DNA from: Metellina segmentata
Taxonomy: Eukaryota; Arthropoda; Arachnida; Araneae; Tetragnathidae
Direction of reading: 5' to 3'
Length of the DNA stretch: 64,000 bases
Assembly: GCA_947359465.1 (NCBI GenBank)
Contig: OX375879.1
Coordinates: 120,358,557-120,422,556 of the forward strand
The translations under genes were made by a program, and so were the position numbers. Shown here piece by piece: positions 34,105 to 45,704 of the stretch. How positions within the stretch are numbered: the first letter of the stretch is position 1; every line of letters starts with the position of its first letter. The notes beneath the pieces were generated by a model, which saw only the letters and a program-made list of their open reading frames with translations, was not told the origin of the DNA and did no database searches.

Positions 34105-34290
34105 CCTCAAATGTCCTCCAGTTGGTATGGTGTGGAGTTTGGAGAACGGGGCTCAGCACACACAGAGAACACAACTCAGGCGTGACCTCGTCATTCGATC
34201 GTGCTTCAAAATCAAGTGGTGTCCTCGGATCTTTTTACCTACGGGTTTGTTCCCGGACCGTCTGCAATATACCGTTGTGTAGCGCCAATG
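34105..34290 (+). mobile_element. SINE fragment
   Basis: 5'-truncated body copy: CCTCAAATGTCCTCCAGTTG, GTGTGGAGTTTGGAG, CGTGACCTCGTCATTCGATC, GTTCCCGGACCGTCTGCAAT. Confidence 0.8.
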
Positions 34291-34563
34291 CTACCGATAC
34301 ATGTGTTTAACCTTTACGCTCTGGCGTTCAGATTTTTTTCGATCGTCTTACAGAACGGCTCTTTCGCAGGCATCTCCGACACCCAGGACCTAACTTGAGC
34401 GATAGAGCCGTGTGTGGCATTTACGACTGACGCTTTCCTTTCATAGTATTGTGTGGCGTATCGTTTTGCTTCAGAGAGATATCACCGGAGCGCATTTCCC
34501 AAAAAGCGATCACACCTCACGGGGCAGGGTAGGACAACGAACAAAAGGAGTTATCCTCTAGAA

Positions 34564-35661
34564 CAGGGGTTCCCAATAGCGATGCGACATCGATGTTAAT
34601 GTTTTCAAAACATCGATGTTTTTTTAAACATCGTTGTATTTAACATCGATGTGATTGGGGTCGATGTTTTTTATAACATCGATGTTCTATTTTTAAATGA
34701 AAAAAGTACCGTTATAAAAATTTTAAAAATAACCAAGTAGCATAATTTTCATAATCAGCAAATTGAACATACTTTTAGACCAAAGTGACCAAGGGTGAAG
34801 GGTCTGAAAAGTAGGGATGTGACATCGATGTCGATGTTTTCAAAACATTGATGTTTTATAAAAAAACATCGATGTATTTGAGCCGATGTCGCGTCACTAG
34901 TTGCTAAACCAGTTTTAAGAAAAGGGGGAAAAAGTTTAAATACACTGAATTTTAAAAACATCGAGAGTTTGGGGGCGATGCATTATCAACATCGATGTTT
35001 TAATTTTGAACATAGATGTTTTGCTGTCGATGTCGCATCCCTAGTTCCCAACCTTTTAGTAACTGAGTACCACTTGGAATTTTTGGCGTACCACCAGAGA
35101 GAGTCCTATGTTTTTGTAGAAACATATATCTAATGTCAGAAAAGTGCCAATGGTTTGTTTTATTTTAATTAAAATACTAAGAAAGCTTCATATTTTATGA
35201 TTAATGCACTTGTATTTCGTATTACTGCTTTTTTTAACAAAGGAAAAAAATAAAACGATTATTGAAAATTACAGTTTTATTTTTACGCACAGGTCTAAAA
35301 ACAAATAATTTTAAATAATTAGCACGAACTAAGCAAACAAAGATTAATGTAATCAAAAATCAATTTTTAGTGCGAAACTTGTTGTCTTTTATAAAAATAT
35401 CAATATCAGGAGCAATGAAGCTTAACTTCCCTCTTAGAGTCCTCTTCAACACTTACTCTGTTTCTATATTTATTTTTTATATACAAAAGTTCAGAAAAAC
35501 CACTCTCACACAAGTAACTAGTAACAAATGGCATAAGAAATAGCATAACGTGGTTGTACATACTAAAACATCGAACAAACTTCGTAGAATATTTGGGTCG
35601 CTCGTATCATCCTTGCGTACCACCTGAAACGTTGCCGCGTACCACCGGTTGGGAATCCCTA
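34564..35661. mobile_element. Outer hAT element
   Basis: 8-bp duplication CTCTAGAA (34556-34563, 35662-35669). Ends CAGGGGTTCCCAA and TTGGGAATCCCTA. Subterminal motif GTACCAC occurs on the right and after the inner insertion. Interrupted 13 bp from its left end by the inner element. No transposase. Confidence 0.88.
34577..35043. mobile_element. Inner hAT element nested in the outer terminal repeat
   Basis: 8-bp duplication GTTCCCAA (34569-34576, 35044-35051). Ends TAGCGATGCGACATCGATG and CATCGATGTCGCATCCCTA. The interior is dominated by ACATCGATGT repeats in both orientations. 467 bp, no coding. Confidence 0.9.
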
Positions 35662-35934
35662 CTCTAGAAGCTCGTAAATGGTGATTGATGCCAGCGGTCA
35701 CTTAAAAGGGGGATAACATCCTCCGTACACAGATCTATACCATGCCACTGGTGGAAACGAAATTTTAGTGGTAAAAATCTGCAATAGCGTAAAGGTTAAT
35801 GAAAATACCTTTTCCTTGAACCCACTTATTATTACTTCAATACCGTAAAGGACTTTTTTTTAAAGTAACTTCCTTGTAAAGGTGTGATCTCTATGTTGTA
35901 AATGTTTCACTCCTCTTGTATGTTGTCACGTCAG

Positions 35935-36085
35935 AGGATCTCGACATTAGAAAAACTGATCAGATTTTGTTGGACGAGATATGTCTAACCGAAAAAAAAG
36001 ATTAGATCTTGATCTCGTCACAAGCAAAATTGGTCAGCCCTTGATTGACTAAATATCTTGTCGAAACAATTTGAAAGGTTAGAAT
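35935..36085. repeat. GAGATATCTC-family fragment
   Basis: Contains GATCAGATTTTGTTGGACGA, GAGATATGTC and ATCTTGATCTCGTC motifs of the TTAA MITE family. Ends degraded. Confidence 0.5.
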
Positions 36086-36134
36086 TCTTACAAACCAGTC
36101 AACCATCACTTGAAAAACCCGCTTTGCGACTTAG

Positions 36135-37078
36135 CTATCCGGACACGTTCGAAACCCTTTTTTGTAATGTGGTATCGAAACATTTAAATGATAGTTTTAT
36201 GTTTAGTGTTATTAAACAATAGCATTGGGCACTAAATATTTAAAATATATATTAATAATTTTGTAAAAATGATGATTATGTATGAAATTTTAAAGACATT
36301 TGTCAAACACTTCGAATGTGTTACATGAAAATCAATTCAACCCATTTGAAAATTGATGCTACCAAAATAAACTGCATGCATTTTTCTAAGGAATGAACTA
36401 GAATAAAAATGTTAGTTAAATGAACAAAAATTTTACAAGCGAATGAATGCAAGATTTTTGATAGTTTTACAGTCCCATTTCTTAAATAATGGCCATAATG
36501 TAAAAACTTTTCAACTCAACATAATTATTGTAGTCCATATTCAAGACAACATTATAAAGAACAAGTTCTCAAAGAATTTTACGAGAATCCATCAATAACT
36601 TTTTGTGTTTTGATTGTGTGTGATTTTTTTTTGTGTGTTTTGATGTGGAAACATTTGAAGTGAGGAAATAATGTATAAAAAATAGCTTGTGGTGTATCGT
36701 TTGCTCTCTCTTGCTTTTACTGTTTGAGTCACCAATTTTGTTCTTCACTTATCATTTAAAATGTTGACACTATTTCCAAAAGAGAAATCATTTAAACATT
36801 TAAGAAAAATTTTTACAATGATATTTGCAAAAAAAAAGTAAGTTTTAAATATAAATTAATTTTGAAGGTTTTTGGTCTTTTAACGGTCATTTCTGGTGTA
36901 TTCCATACCTACTTCTGGTTTTCCCGCTTTGATTAAAAACTTAATATCTCTGCAATAATAAACGTGAAGAAAAAATTAAACATATTTTGGAAAGTCAAAT
37001 AAATACTCTATCAAATTAGATCAAAAACATTTTTTGGAATTTTTGGTCAAAAATGACATTTTAAAGTGTTCGGATATC
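36135..37078. mobile_element. TTAA element, copy 1
   Basis: Ends CTATCCGGACAC and GTGTTCGGATAT with TTAA on the right (37079-37082) and a decayed TTAG on the left. Interior homologous to 48030-48847 (e.g. CCAAAATAAACT, TTCTAAGGAATGA, TTATAAAGAACAAGTTCTCA). Non-coding. Confidence 0.75.
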
Positions 37079-37299
37079 TTAACTTGCTTCTCGACATGTT
37101 AAAAGGAAGTCCAAAAGATTTTAAAGTTTTGATTTGAAGAGATAGCGGACTGATCATCACTCGAGCTTCGCTGAACTCCAGATCGTCTCTATTTCTAAGC
37201 GGAGCGAACTAAGGGCGCATCGAACTCAGGGTACAGCGAACTCAGGGCGCAGCGGATTTGAGGCGCCACGTCGAAGGGAAACATAAGACCACTGGCGAC

Positions 37300-37470
37300 A
37301 ATATCAACGTCGGATAGGAAGGCTCCACAGGTTGCGACAGAAATCTCGTTTTTAGGAAAATGGGTCAGATCTTGATGTATGAGATATTTCGTTACTAGCA
37401 AAATAAGTCAGATCGTATTGGAGGTGATATCTCGTCTTTACAAAATTAGTCAAATCTTGATGGAGGAGAT
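37300..37470. repeat. GAGATATCTC-family repeats before the tandem array
   Basis: Units of AGATCTTGATG(T/G)A(T/G)GAGATATCTCGTTATTAG(C/T)AAAAT... preceding and grading into the 42-bp array. Confidence 0.6.
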
Positions 37471-37690
37471 ATCTCGTTATTAGTAAAATTAGTCAGATCT
37501 TAATGAAAGAGGTATCTCGTTTCTATAAAATTGGTCAGATCTTAATGAAGGAGGTATCTCGTTTCTATAAAATTGGTCAGATCTTAATGAAGGAGGTATC
37601 TCGTTTCTATAAAATTGGTCAGATCTTAATGAAGGAGGTATCTCGTTTCTATAAAATTGGTCAGATCTTAATGAAGGAAAACAGTTGGAC
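37471..37690. repeat. 42-bp tandem repeat, about five units
   Basis: Unit holds GAAGGAGGTATCTCGTTTCT and ATAAAATTGGTCAGATCTTA. Because 42 is a multiple of 3, it translates as a 14-residue periodic peptide, which is a by-product. Local expansion of a GAGATATCTC-family unit. Confidence 0.9.
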
Positions 37691-38084
37691 AGATCCTGAT
37701 GGAGGAAATTTATCGGTATATATCCATGTTATTCTTTTGTAGTACATGTAGATATATCTATCACGTAGTATATGTTCAGCCGTTGTGTAGCACAAAATGA
37801 CCGAAGAGCGATAAATAAAACCCCATTTCTACTTTACCTATACGAGATTTGAAATTGCAGAATATTCCTGAATCCTCGATGTATCTACAAACCTCTATTT
37901 TAAGTTTCTGTCAAAAGATAACACTGTCGATGAAGTAATAGGAATTAAACGATCAAATCGATGATTTAGATAATTTCATACAAACGCTGGGCTAGTTCAA
38001 AGTCTATAAATACACGCAATCTCTAAGATAATGTTAAAATGTCAGTTGACGTTCTGATTTGAAATATAAACTGTCTCGCCAGAG

Positions 38085-38276
38085 GTAATGATAATGGTAA
38101 TTTTTGTTAACGTCGTACTAGAGCAACACAACGGGCTATTGACGACGGTCCGGGATCAGTCCCTTAAGGGAAAGATCCGAGAACAACACCTCGTAATTTT
38201 GAACCACGGTCAGGTGACGAAGCAACACCTGAGCTGGCACCCCACTCTCCAAACTTCCACGCCAACCCAACGCGAG
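38085..38276 (-). mobile_element. 5'-truncated SINE with target duplication
   Basis: Duplication TCTCGCCAGAG (38074-38084, 38277-38287). Contains only the tail-proximal 192 bp of the body; the tRNA-like head is absent, as expected after incomplete reverse transcription. Confidence 0.9.
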
Positions 38277-38659
38277 TCTCGCCAGAGAGAACGATTCATA
38301 TGAAAGTAAAAAAAACTGAAATTAAATACTTTTGCATTCATTTATTTCCAAGCTCAAATTGAAATATAGTAAAAAAACAACACCGTGTCCATTTTATTGA
38401 AGTCACAATCTGGAATCAATTCTGCCTGCGAGGTACGTATTTGATCAGAATAAATGCAGATTCAAGCTTGTAAGAAATGTAAACAATATCACGTGACCGA
38501 GAAAGGAGACGGTAGTCATACTCGACAAATTTTACGATTAAACGTAACTTTTACGGATTTCTACTTAATTTTACTGATTTACGGATGGGTATGCCTTTTT
38601 TTTTACGAATTTTTAATATTTCGATCGTGCAATCAAAATGTTTCATTCTCTGCAACTAT

Positions 38660-38902
38660 CTACTAAAAATTTCTATCGGACTTGACGAGTGCAAAGACGA
38701 AGCAATGGTTGAGTTAAAAAAGAAGTTTTGTTGTCTTCGACAAAATTATGCCTTTCTAATCTGCTCATCCCTCATTCCAATACAGATTGTAAGAGAATCT
38801 TCAGTGTCGTCAGAAAGAACCGAACTGAATGCCGTTCTCTCATTTCTAACAAAACGTTGGAAAGTTTGTTGGCGTTGAAGACAAAAAAAGTTTGGTTTTG
38901 AG
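38660..38902 (+). pseudogene. hAT transposase C-terminal (dimerisation) remnant
   Basis: A plus-strand frame reads KRIFSVVRKNRTECRSLISN then KTLESLLALKTKKVWF and a stop, matching the hAT C-terminal pattern (ERxFSxxRKxRTxxRxSLxxxTLxxLLxxK). Upstream sequence is disrupted. No terminal repeats assigned. Confidence 0.6.
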
Positions 38903-39052
38903 TAGAAATTCATTGCAGTATTAAAGAAGACCAAAAACCTACTACAGCTTCATTGAATTTTACTGTAACCCCTCTTCTGGATAAAACACTAAATAAAATA
39001 GCTTTGTATACATAACATTGATTTCTTTTCTTTCATCTACTTGTAAAGGCAG

Positions 39053-39084
39053 GAACTTACGGATCACCAATGATCCGTAAGTTC
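39053..39084. repeat. Perfect 14-bp hairpin
   Basis: GAACTTACGGATCA, loop CCAA, TGATCCGTAAGTTC. Lies between the hAT remnant and the LINE 3' tail. Possibly a remaining palindromic transposon end. Confidence 0.8.
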
Positions 39085-40027
39085 TTACACAAGTTTAAAC
39101 GGTATGTAACATTCAAATACAAATACAAATACAAATATTGACGACCAGCTACAGGCTCAAGCCCAACAAGGCTGGTCCTTTGTTTATGAATTCCCCAATT
39201 CCCACTGACTATCCAATTGTGTCTTAAATTCGTACACTCCCTTTTGAATTAACTATATTTTCTGGCAACGCGTTCCAACTGTCTATTACCCTATTAAAGT
39301 AGTAGTTTTTCCTTAAATCCCGATTAAAATGTGTCTTATTCAATTTATACCCATGGCCCCTTGTTCTGTTATCCCTATTGAAATTTAAGCCCTCTGTGTC
39401 CCCTTGTTTTACAAACTTGAAAAGCTGAATCAAATCCCCCCTCCTTCTTCTTCTTTCCAGTGTATACATGTTTAGCTTACTTAAACGTTCATTATAGTCG
39501 AAATTTGCTAGCCCCTTTATTATTTTTGTAGCTCTGTGCTGAACCCTTTCAATAGATTCTATGTCCTTTCTCATATATGGAGCCCAGAATTGTACAGCAT
39601 ATTCTAGATGGGGGTCTTACTAAACCTTTATATAACGGCAAGATTATATTCTTATCCCTTGAAGTTACAGTCTTTTTAAAATACCCCAATAACCTATTTG
39701 CCTTTTTACCCGCAGCTGATTATTGGTGACCCATTTTAAAATCCCTGTGAATTATCACCCCAAGATCCTTGACTGTTTCTCCCTCCTTTACCTTTACTCC
39801 CTGCAGACAGTACTCGGCTCCACTGTTCCTGTAACCCATATGCAGAACTTGACATTTCCCTACATTAAATGACATACCCCATTTTACAGCCCATTCGGAT
39901 ATCTTATCAAAATCCCCTTGTAAATTTTCTATCTGTAACTTGGTATCCACTGTCCCCCATAATTTTAAGTCATCTGCAAATATACTGATTCTATTCTTTA
40001 TCCCCTGACCTATATCATCTATGAAAA

Positions 40028-41742
40028 TCTATATAAATAAGAATGGAGTGTTTCTTTGTACATTCAATATTTTCGACCCATTTCAAGTTTTCTATCCGTT
40101 TTGGACCCTTCTGATGCCGAATCCGCCTTTTTCTCGTTTGGTATCTGTCTGTCTGTCCGTCTGTCTGTATGTTGTGCTCTATACACGTCCACGCGGTTTA
40201 AGATATTTTCATGAAAATTTGCATACAGTGAGTACTTATCTTCATTTAGTGAGTGGCATTGGTTGCGAAAGTCTGTCTGTCCGTCTTTCTGTTCTATGCT
40301 CGATTTTGTGTTTGTGTGTTTGTGTAGACATCACATGAATTGTATTCCAGATATTTGATTGCATTGTATTTTATTTTATACATTATCTATTAGTTTAGTG
40401 AATGCAATATTGAACATTTCTTTATTGTTATATTAAGTTGAGTTTCATGCTAAAACACATGAGTAAGTATACTTAAATCAACCATAATTTGGTAGTTTTG
40501 GAAAAATTGGAATTTCTATTGAATATTACGATTACTTCGATTGCTTTACCAGTACTGCTGAAAAAGTAATTATTCTTCAAAAATATTTTTTTTTATGGAA
40601 TTTTATTTCTGATACTTCATTTATTTCGAGTCTTATTTTCATTCTTTGCGCAATGAAAACGATTTCCGAATATTTGGGACAGACGATATTTTTCAATGAA
40701 ACGAGAATGAACAAGATCGCGCGAGCAGTTATATTTTTTCTGGTTCTTTCGCTCTGAATTAATTTCACATTTCTAAATTTTGTACACTTTTAGTTGTAAG
40801 TTGTGGCAACTGTGCGAGATCAAGAGATAAAATTGAATCACAAATTAATATCTTTAGAACAATTTTTTGCGACATCTTTTATTTTGTTTTACTTCGCTGT
40901 TTCCAGTTTTAAATATTTATTATTTTAATAAATGTGTTTTCCTCCTCATCACACGCAAAAGCACCACAAACTATTAGACTTAAAAATGTTAGGTAAGTCA
41001 GTATAAATTTTCAGTAAATTTTAAGTGTAGTTATGCCATTATTGAAAGGATAATGCCGTTATTTAAAGAATAATGCCGTTATTTAAAGAATAATGCCGTT
41101 ATTTAAAGAATAATGCCGTTATTTAAAGAATAATGCCGTTATTTAAAGAATAATGCCGTTATTTAAAGAATAATGCCGTTATTGATAGAATAATGCCGTT
41201 ATTGAAAGAATAATGCCGAGTTTGAAAGAATAATAATGTTTTTTAATCCAAACTGGAACTTTTTCCAACATTAAAAAATTCGTTGTAATAATGACAGGAG
41301 AAGATTGCAAAATTTCACAATGTCGCATACCGGAGGCAAGAGTGCCACAAGTAAAAAAATATTGTTTTGTTGACTCTGAGTGCGAGAGCACTCGCCGTAA
41401 ATCGTAATTTTAATTAATTGAGTTGAACATGAAAAGAACTTAAGAAAGGGAATTCCAAATCTTCCTATAAATCGTCTTTTATAGTAGTAACCTTAGTATC
41501 ACCTTTCGTCCTTTTGTAGCTTTGTCATACAGCAATTGTGCGATGTATGTGAAATGTATTACATGAATGGATATGCATGTGTAGGATTTGTGTCCAAAGT
41601 AAGTTGTAGAAAATATAAAAATGGCGAAAGATTTTAAAATAAATTTTTATTCTACAAAAAACGTAAGTCATTATATATTTTGATTATCTTTTCAATCTAG
41701 AGTAAACCAATTCAAACCGAGTAAGGTCGGGTATTTTGCTAG
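40028..41742 (+). mobile_element. Helitron inserted in the LINE
   Basis: Starts TCTATATAAATAAG after A and ends GGGTATTTTGCTAG before T. The empty site is seen in the other LINE copy as GAAAATTATAAAT (about 56901), so the insertion is exactly between A and T with no duplication. A short CCGA..TCGG hairpin precedes CTAG. 1715 bp with a 20-bp minisatellite inside; no Rep/helicase recognised. Confidence 0.92.
41036..41215. repeat. 20-bp minisatellite in the Helitron
   Basis: About nine units of TAATGCCGTTATTTAAAGAA; edge units vary (ATTGAAAG, ATTGATAG). Confidence 0.93.
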
Positions 41743-42669
41743 TTATAAATAAAATTGGTCCCAAAACTGATCCCTGAGGCACCCCACTTATAACTTCTGT
41801 CCACTGTGAATAATTTCCTTTTACCTGCACTCTCTGCTTTCTACCCAATAACCAATTCTTTATCCATATTAATGTTTTTCCCTGAATACCCAGCCTTTCC
41901 AATTTAAACAGTAATGCCTCATGAGGTACTTTATCAAAAGCCTTTTGAAAATCTATGTACATGATATCCACACTTCTCTTATTATCCAGCTCCTCAGTAA
42001 TTTTTTCGTAGAACTTCAAAAGGTTTGTAGAGCAGGATCTGCCATTCCTAAGCCCATACTGATTCTCTGATAACAGTCCCCCCTCCTCCAAGTATAACAT
42101 TATAAGCTTTTTTAACAGAGATTCAAATATTTTGCAAATTACTGATGTTAGACTTACTGGTCTATAGTTGCCCGGATCACTTTCAGTTTAGGATTCAATG
42201 TGTAGGTACTCGTGAAGTGAATATGTTTTTTTCAGTGGATGTGTTCTGTTTGGCATTCCACCACTACTGCTTTGCGAGGTTTCTGCAGTTGATACAAATG
42301 TGAACTTTGACTCATGCAATTTTAAATACAAATAATACTAGTTATTATGACGTATACAGATATTTCTAATACACACTAATAAGTGTATTTATGTTGTGTT
42401 TATAGCAGGGGGCGTTCAAGCAAAAGTTTTACTGATGCACAATTTTCAAAGTTGACAAGTCTGGGTAGTATCCTATCACAGCGACCTTATCGTTTTTTAT
42501 CGTATCACTATATCTGTGGTTTGTGAATTCGGTTCTGGGAAAAAAAAACACGGTTTAACTCTGACATCGGATTTACTCGCGACTTACTTATGAGTATAGC
42601 CGTTTGACACTTTCGTCTGCTGAGTGGAAACGACCATCTGATTGGTAATCGGTCGACTCTTTCCTTTGA

Positions 42670-42745
42670 GGGATTGATACCGAACCGCCGGCAACTGCCT
42701 GATGTGTTGCACCAGACGACGCTAACTTTTCCTACCATCTCAAAA
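42670..42745 (+). mobile_element. SINE fragment
   Basis: Diverged body end: GGATTGATACCGAACCGCCG ... GTGTTGCACCAGACGACG. No head. Confidence 0.5.
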
Positions 42746-42874
42746 TGCACTGTATTACCGTTTCGACTACCTTTTCTTTTTTTATCTGATTAATGGTAGA
42801 TCATCCAATTATCCGATATAGATTCGGAATTTATTCGTCGAAATTTTAGCGGGAGAATATTCGAAATCTCCTTG

Positions 42875-43207
42875 GTAATGGTAATGGTAATTTTAGTTAA
42901 CGTCGTACTAGAGCAACACAACGGGCTATTGACGACGGTCCGGAATCAGTCCCTTAAGGGAAAGATTCGAGGACAACACCTCGTAATTTTGAACCACGGT
43001 CAGATGACGAAGCAACACCTGAGCTGGCACCCCACTCTCCAAACTTCCACGCCAACCCAACGTGAGGACTTTCGGCCACGACAGATTTAAGGTGCACCAG
43101 CCGCCTCTACACCATACGTTTACAAACATCCATGCCCGGACCCGGGTTCGAACCAGGAACCTTCCGATCTAGAGGCTAACACCTTAACCACTATACCGGT
43201 TGGTCGG
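42875..43207 (-). mobile_element. tRNA-derived SINE, family A, full length
   Basis: 13-bp duplication CGAAATCTCCTTG (42862-42874, 43208-43220). Head with TAGTGGTTAAGG and GGTTCGAACCC boxes on the minus strand; tail (TTACCA)n. Almost identical to 30848-31183, so both are young. Confidence 0.95.
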
Positions 43208-43330
43208 CGAAATCTCCTTGAAGAGCAAACCAACTGAGGTCATGCTCAGAGCGCGTACAGTAAACACTCATCGCCACAGAAACACTTTCGCCATCAATAT
43301 TTAGCTAAACAGAAAAGGATTCATACAGGG

Positions 43331-43453
43331 TAATGGTAATTTTGAATGAACATCGAACTAGAGAAACACAACGGGCTATTGACGTAGGTCCGGGATCAAT
43401 CTCCTCAGGGAAAGATCCGAGGATATCAACACGTAATTTTGAACCACGATTAG
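43331..43453 (-). mobile_element. 5'-truncated SINE at a hAT terminus
   Basis: Flanked by TACAGGG (43324-43330, 43454-43460). The right duplication includes the first bases of a hAT-like terminus CAGGGATGGCG, so the SINE landed at that element's edge. Confidence 0.7.
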
Positions 43454-43455
43454 TA

Positions 43456-43640
43456 CAGGGATGGCGTACCTGTGGCAAGCACTAAACGTTTCCTGGCACG
43501 TTGAAATTTACGAGCGATATAATTTCATAAACTCATAAATTATTCAACATTTTATTTTAATTGTTGCAATGCACAAGTTTATGTTTCTGGCTGTTTGTTT
43601 GTATCAAGCGCCAGTTTTGCGTAAGTAATGAAGTCATGTA
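43456..43640. mobile_element. hAT-like terminus fragment
   Basis: CAGGGATGGCGTACCTGTGG resembles hAT ends of the CAGGGATGGCGAACC type. No opposite end found. Confidence 0.4.
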
Positions 43641-44027
43641 GACATAGCATCAGAATGGATAAAACTTGCTTTACTATAACATATTTCCAACTCCAGAAGT
43701 TAGCTTATTTACATCAACAACAATTTAACGCAATTCCACAGTCAGCGCGTCCAAAGTCTGCGAGGCAGAAATCTAGAATGAATCTTAAACTCTAGCAAAC
43801 GTTCCTTCTTTTTGTTCTTAATTTTTAGATGTTCGTAGCTCACAAGAAATTTCGAAGCTCCGATCGGAACGTCAGAACACAAAGAACAATTGCCATTGGT
43901 GGCTAATTTGGAGACCATTCCAAAGAATCAAGCATCTGACGTCACCGCATGGTTTTTTTTTTACCTTGCAGTTTATGAACTATTACCTGGATGTTGTCTT
44001 GCCTCAACAAGTTGTTTTGTACTAAGG

Positions 44028-44295
44028 TAAGTATTTTTAATAACATCGCACTGGAGACGGTCCGGGATCAAACCTGAATGGAAAGTTCCGAGGACGGCAC
44101 CATGCTGACGAGGTCAACACCTAAGTTGGCACTCCACTCTCCAAACTTCCACGTTGCCAACCTGAGGACATTTGAAACCGCGATTGACTTAACGAGCACC
44201 AGACCGTGTACACTACTCTTTGGTTAGACCTAGTTTCGAACTCGCAACCCTACGGTTGCTAATCCGTGACTCTACGAAAAGGGCTCCCACATTTT
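44028..44295 (-). mobile_element. tRNA-derived SINE, family B
   Basis: Minus-strand head near 44290 with TTAGCAACCGTAGGG and GCGAGTTCGAAAC (B-box); body shared with family A. Confidence 0.75.
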
Positions 44296-44969
44296 GAGGT
44301 AACTGCGATATATATCGTGCAAGAGCATTTCCAGAGTAGAAGTAAAACTTTCGCAGAACATGTGGTTTGTTTGTTCATTCCTTTCATACTTCATAACATT
44401 TCGATGGCGCAAGAATCAAAACAAAAAATTAAAAGTTAAATTATTTTTATTTGAACCATCAGGAGAAAGAGTATAAAGTGGTAAAAATAAAACCAAAATG
44501 TAGAGTTCAATATCATTTGTATCGTATATAAGACTGGTTACTACATTGGAACGCTAGCATTATTAGATTCGCCAGTTGTTTCCTAAGTGAAAGGATTACA
44601 TTTATAGCAACATTATCAACAGCTCTTGTTTGCATATAGTGTTAGCGCAGTCAATACCACAAAGTATTCGTGGTTTGCAAACTTCAGAGATCGTCGGTTC
44701 GTTTGATCAATGGAGAATCTTTCCTGATTTCCACCTCGACAGTGACGTCATTTGGTTCCAAAAGACCTTGACCGAGGAAGTAATCCAAAGGTACCTAAAG
44801 GAAACGGAACGAAGACACATCAGAAAGTAATTATCAGGAACTTAGTTTCACTCATTCCTACAATACAATTTTTCAGAATGAGAGTTATAGTCATGTATAT
44901 GCTTGTGCGTGTGTGTGAAAGAAAATGCTTCAGTAACTATACCAGAAGTAAAACAATGGTAAAGCAATT
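44296..44969. other. Intergenic spacer
   Basis: No feature recognised. A frame at 44630-44830 is open but shows no family resemblance. Confidence 0.35.
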
Positions 44970-45292
44970 TGGTAATTTTTAATTAACGTCTTACTAGAGC
45001 AACACAACGGGCTATTGACGACGGTCCGGGATCAATCTCCTAAGTGAAAGATCCTAGGACAATACCACGTCATTTTGAAACACTATCAGATGACGAGGCA
45101 ACACCTGAACTGGCACTTCACTTTCCAAACTTCCACACCAACTCAACGTGACGACTTTCGGCCACGTCAGATTTAAGGTGTGTCAGCCGCCTTTACACCA
45201 TACGCTTAAAAATATCCAAGCACTGATCCGGATTCGAATCAGGAACCTTCCAATCCAGAGGCAAACTCTTTAACCACAGACCGGTTGGTCAG
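44970..45292 (-). mobile_element. tRNA-derived SINE, family A
   Basis: Near full length and more diverged than the two young copies. Head boxes GTGGTTAAAG and GATTCGAATCC readable on the minus strand. Confidence 0.85.
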
Positions 45293-45454
45293 CAGTAAAC
45301 GATAGCAAATATGGGAACAATATTCGTTAACTTAGAAATAGAGTACAGTGGTGTGCAAAACTTAAAGAACAGAAAGGTTTTAAGCTGCTAGTTTAATGTG
45401 AAGTGACCTGGACATGAGATAATGAAACAAAAGGCACATCAAAAGCAGAAATTA

Positions 45455-45545
45455 TGTATTTTAAGTAACGTCACACTGGAGCCCCACAACGGGCTATTCG
45501 CGACGGTCCGGGATCAAACCCATAGCGAAAGAACCAGGATGTCAC
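45455..45545 (-). mobile_element. SINE fragment
   Basis: Body piece GTAACGTCACACTGGAGCCC ... GGTCCGGGATCAAACCC, followed by an A-rich stretch (45600-45630). Confidence 0.65.
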
Positions 45546-45704
45546 AAGAAACGGAACCAACGATTATAAACAAAACGGTGATAAGAACAGTTCGAAAAGC
45601 AAAAAAAAAAAAACAAAAAAAAAAAACTGAAGTGGTGACACTGCTGCACCGGGTTTCATGAAAAAAAGGGATCTTGAAAACAAATTAAAACGTAGGTATG
45701 TAGA

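Larger units (their letters stand above)
39113..42182 (-). mobile_element. CR1/Jockey-like LINE, copy 2, split by a Helitron
   Basis: LINE pieces are 42182-41743 and 40027-39113. Minus-strand translation shows [20 protein letters not shown] and GVPQGSVLGP (reverse transcriptase), FADDLKLWG (the FADD catalytic box) and [14 protein letters not shown], a pattern seen near the C-terminus of CR1/Jockey-like elements. The 3' tail is (ATTTGT)n. 5'-truncated; frameshifts at about 39612 and 39242. Close to the copy at 55986-57890. Confidence 0.88.

Noticed and set aside
37503..37742. Protein with a 14-residue perfect repeat
   Set aside because: The 42-bp tandem unit happens to be a multiple of three; it belongs to a non-coding MITE family.
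39053..39084. Transcription terminator
   Set aside because: Hairpin without U-run in a eukaryotic context; no gene ends there.
41036..41215. CRISPR-like regular repeats
   Set aside because: Units are contiguous 20-mers without spacers, in a Helitron of a eukaryotic genome.
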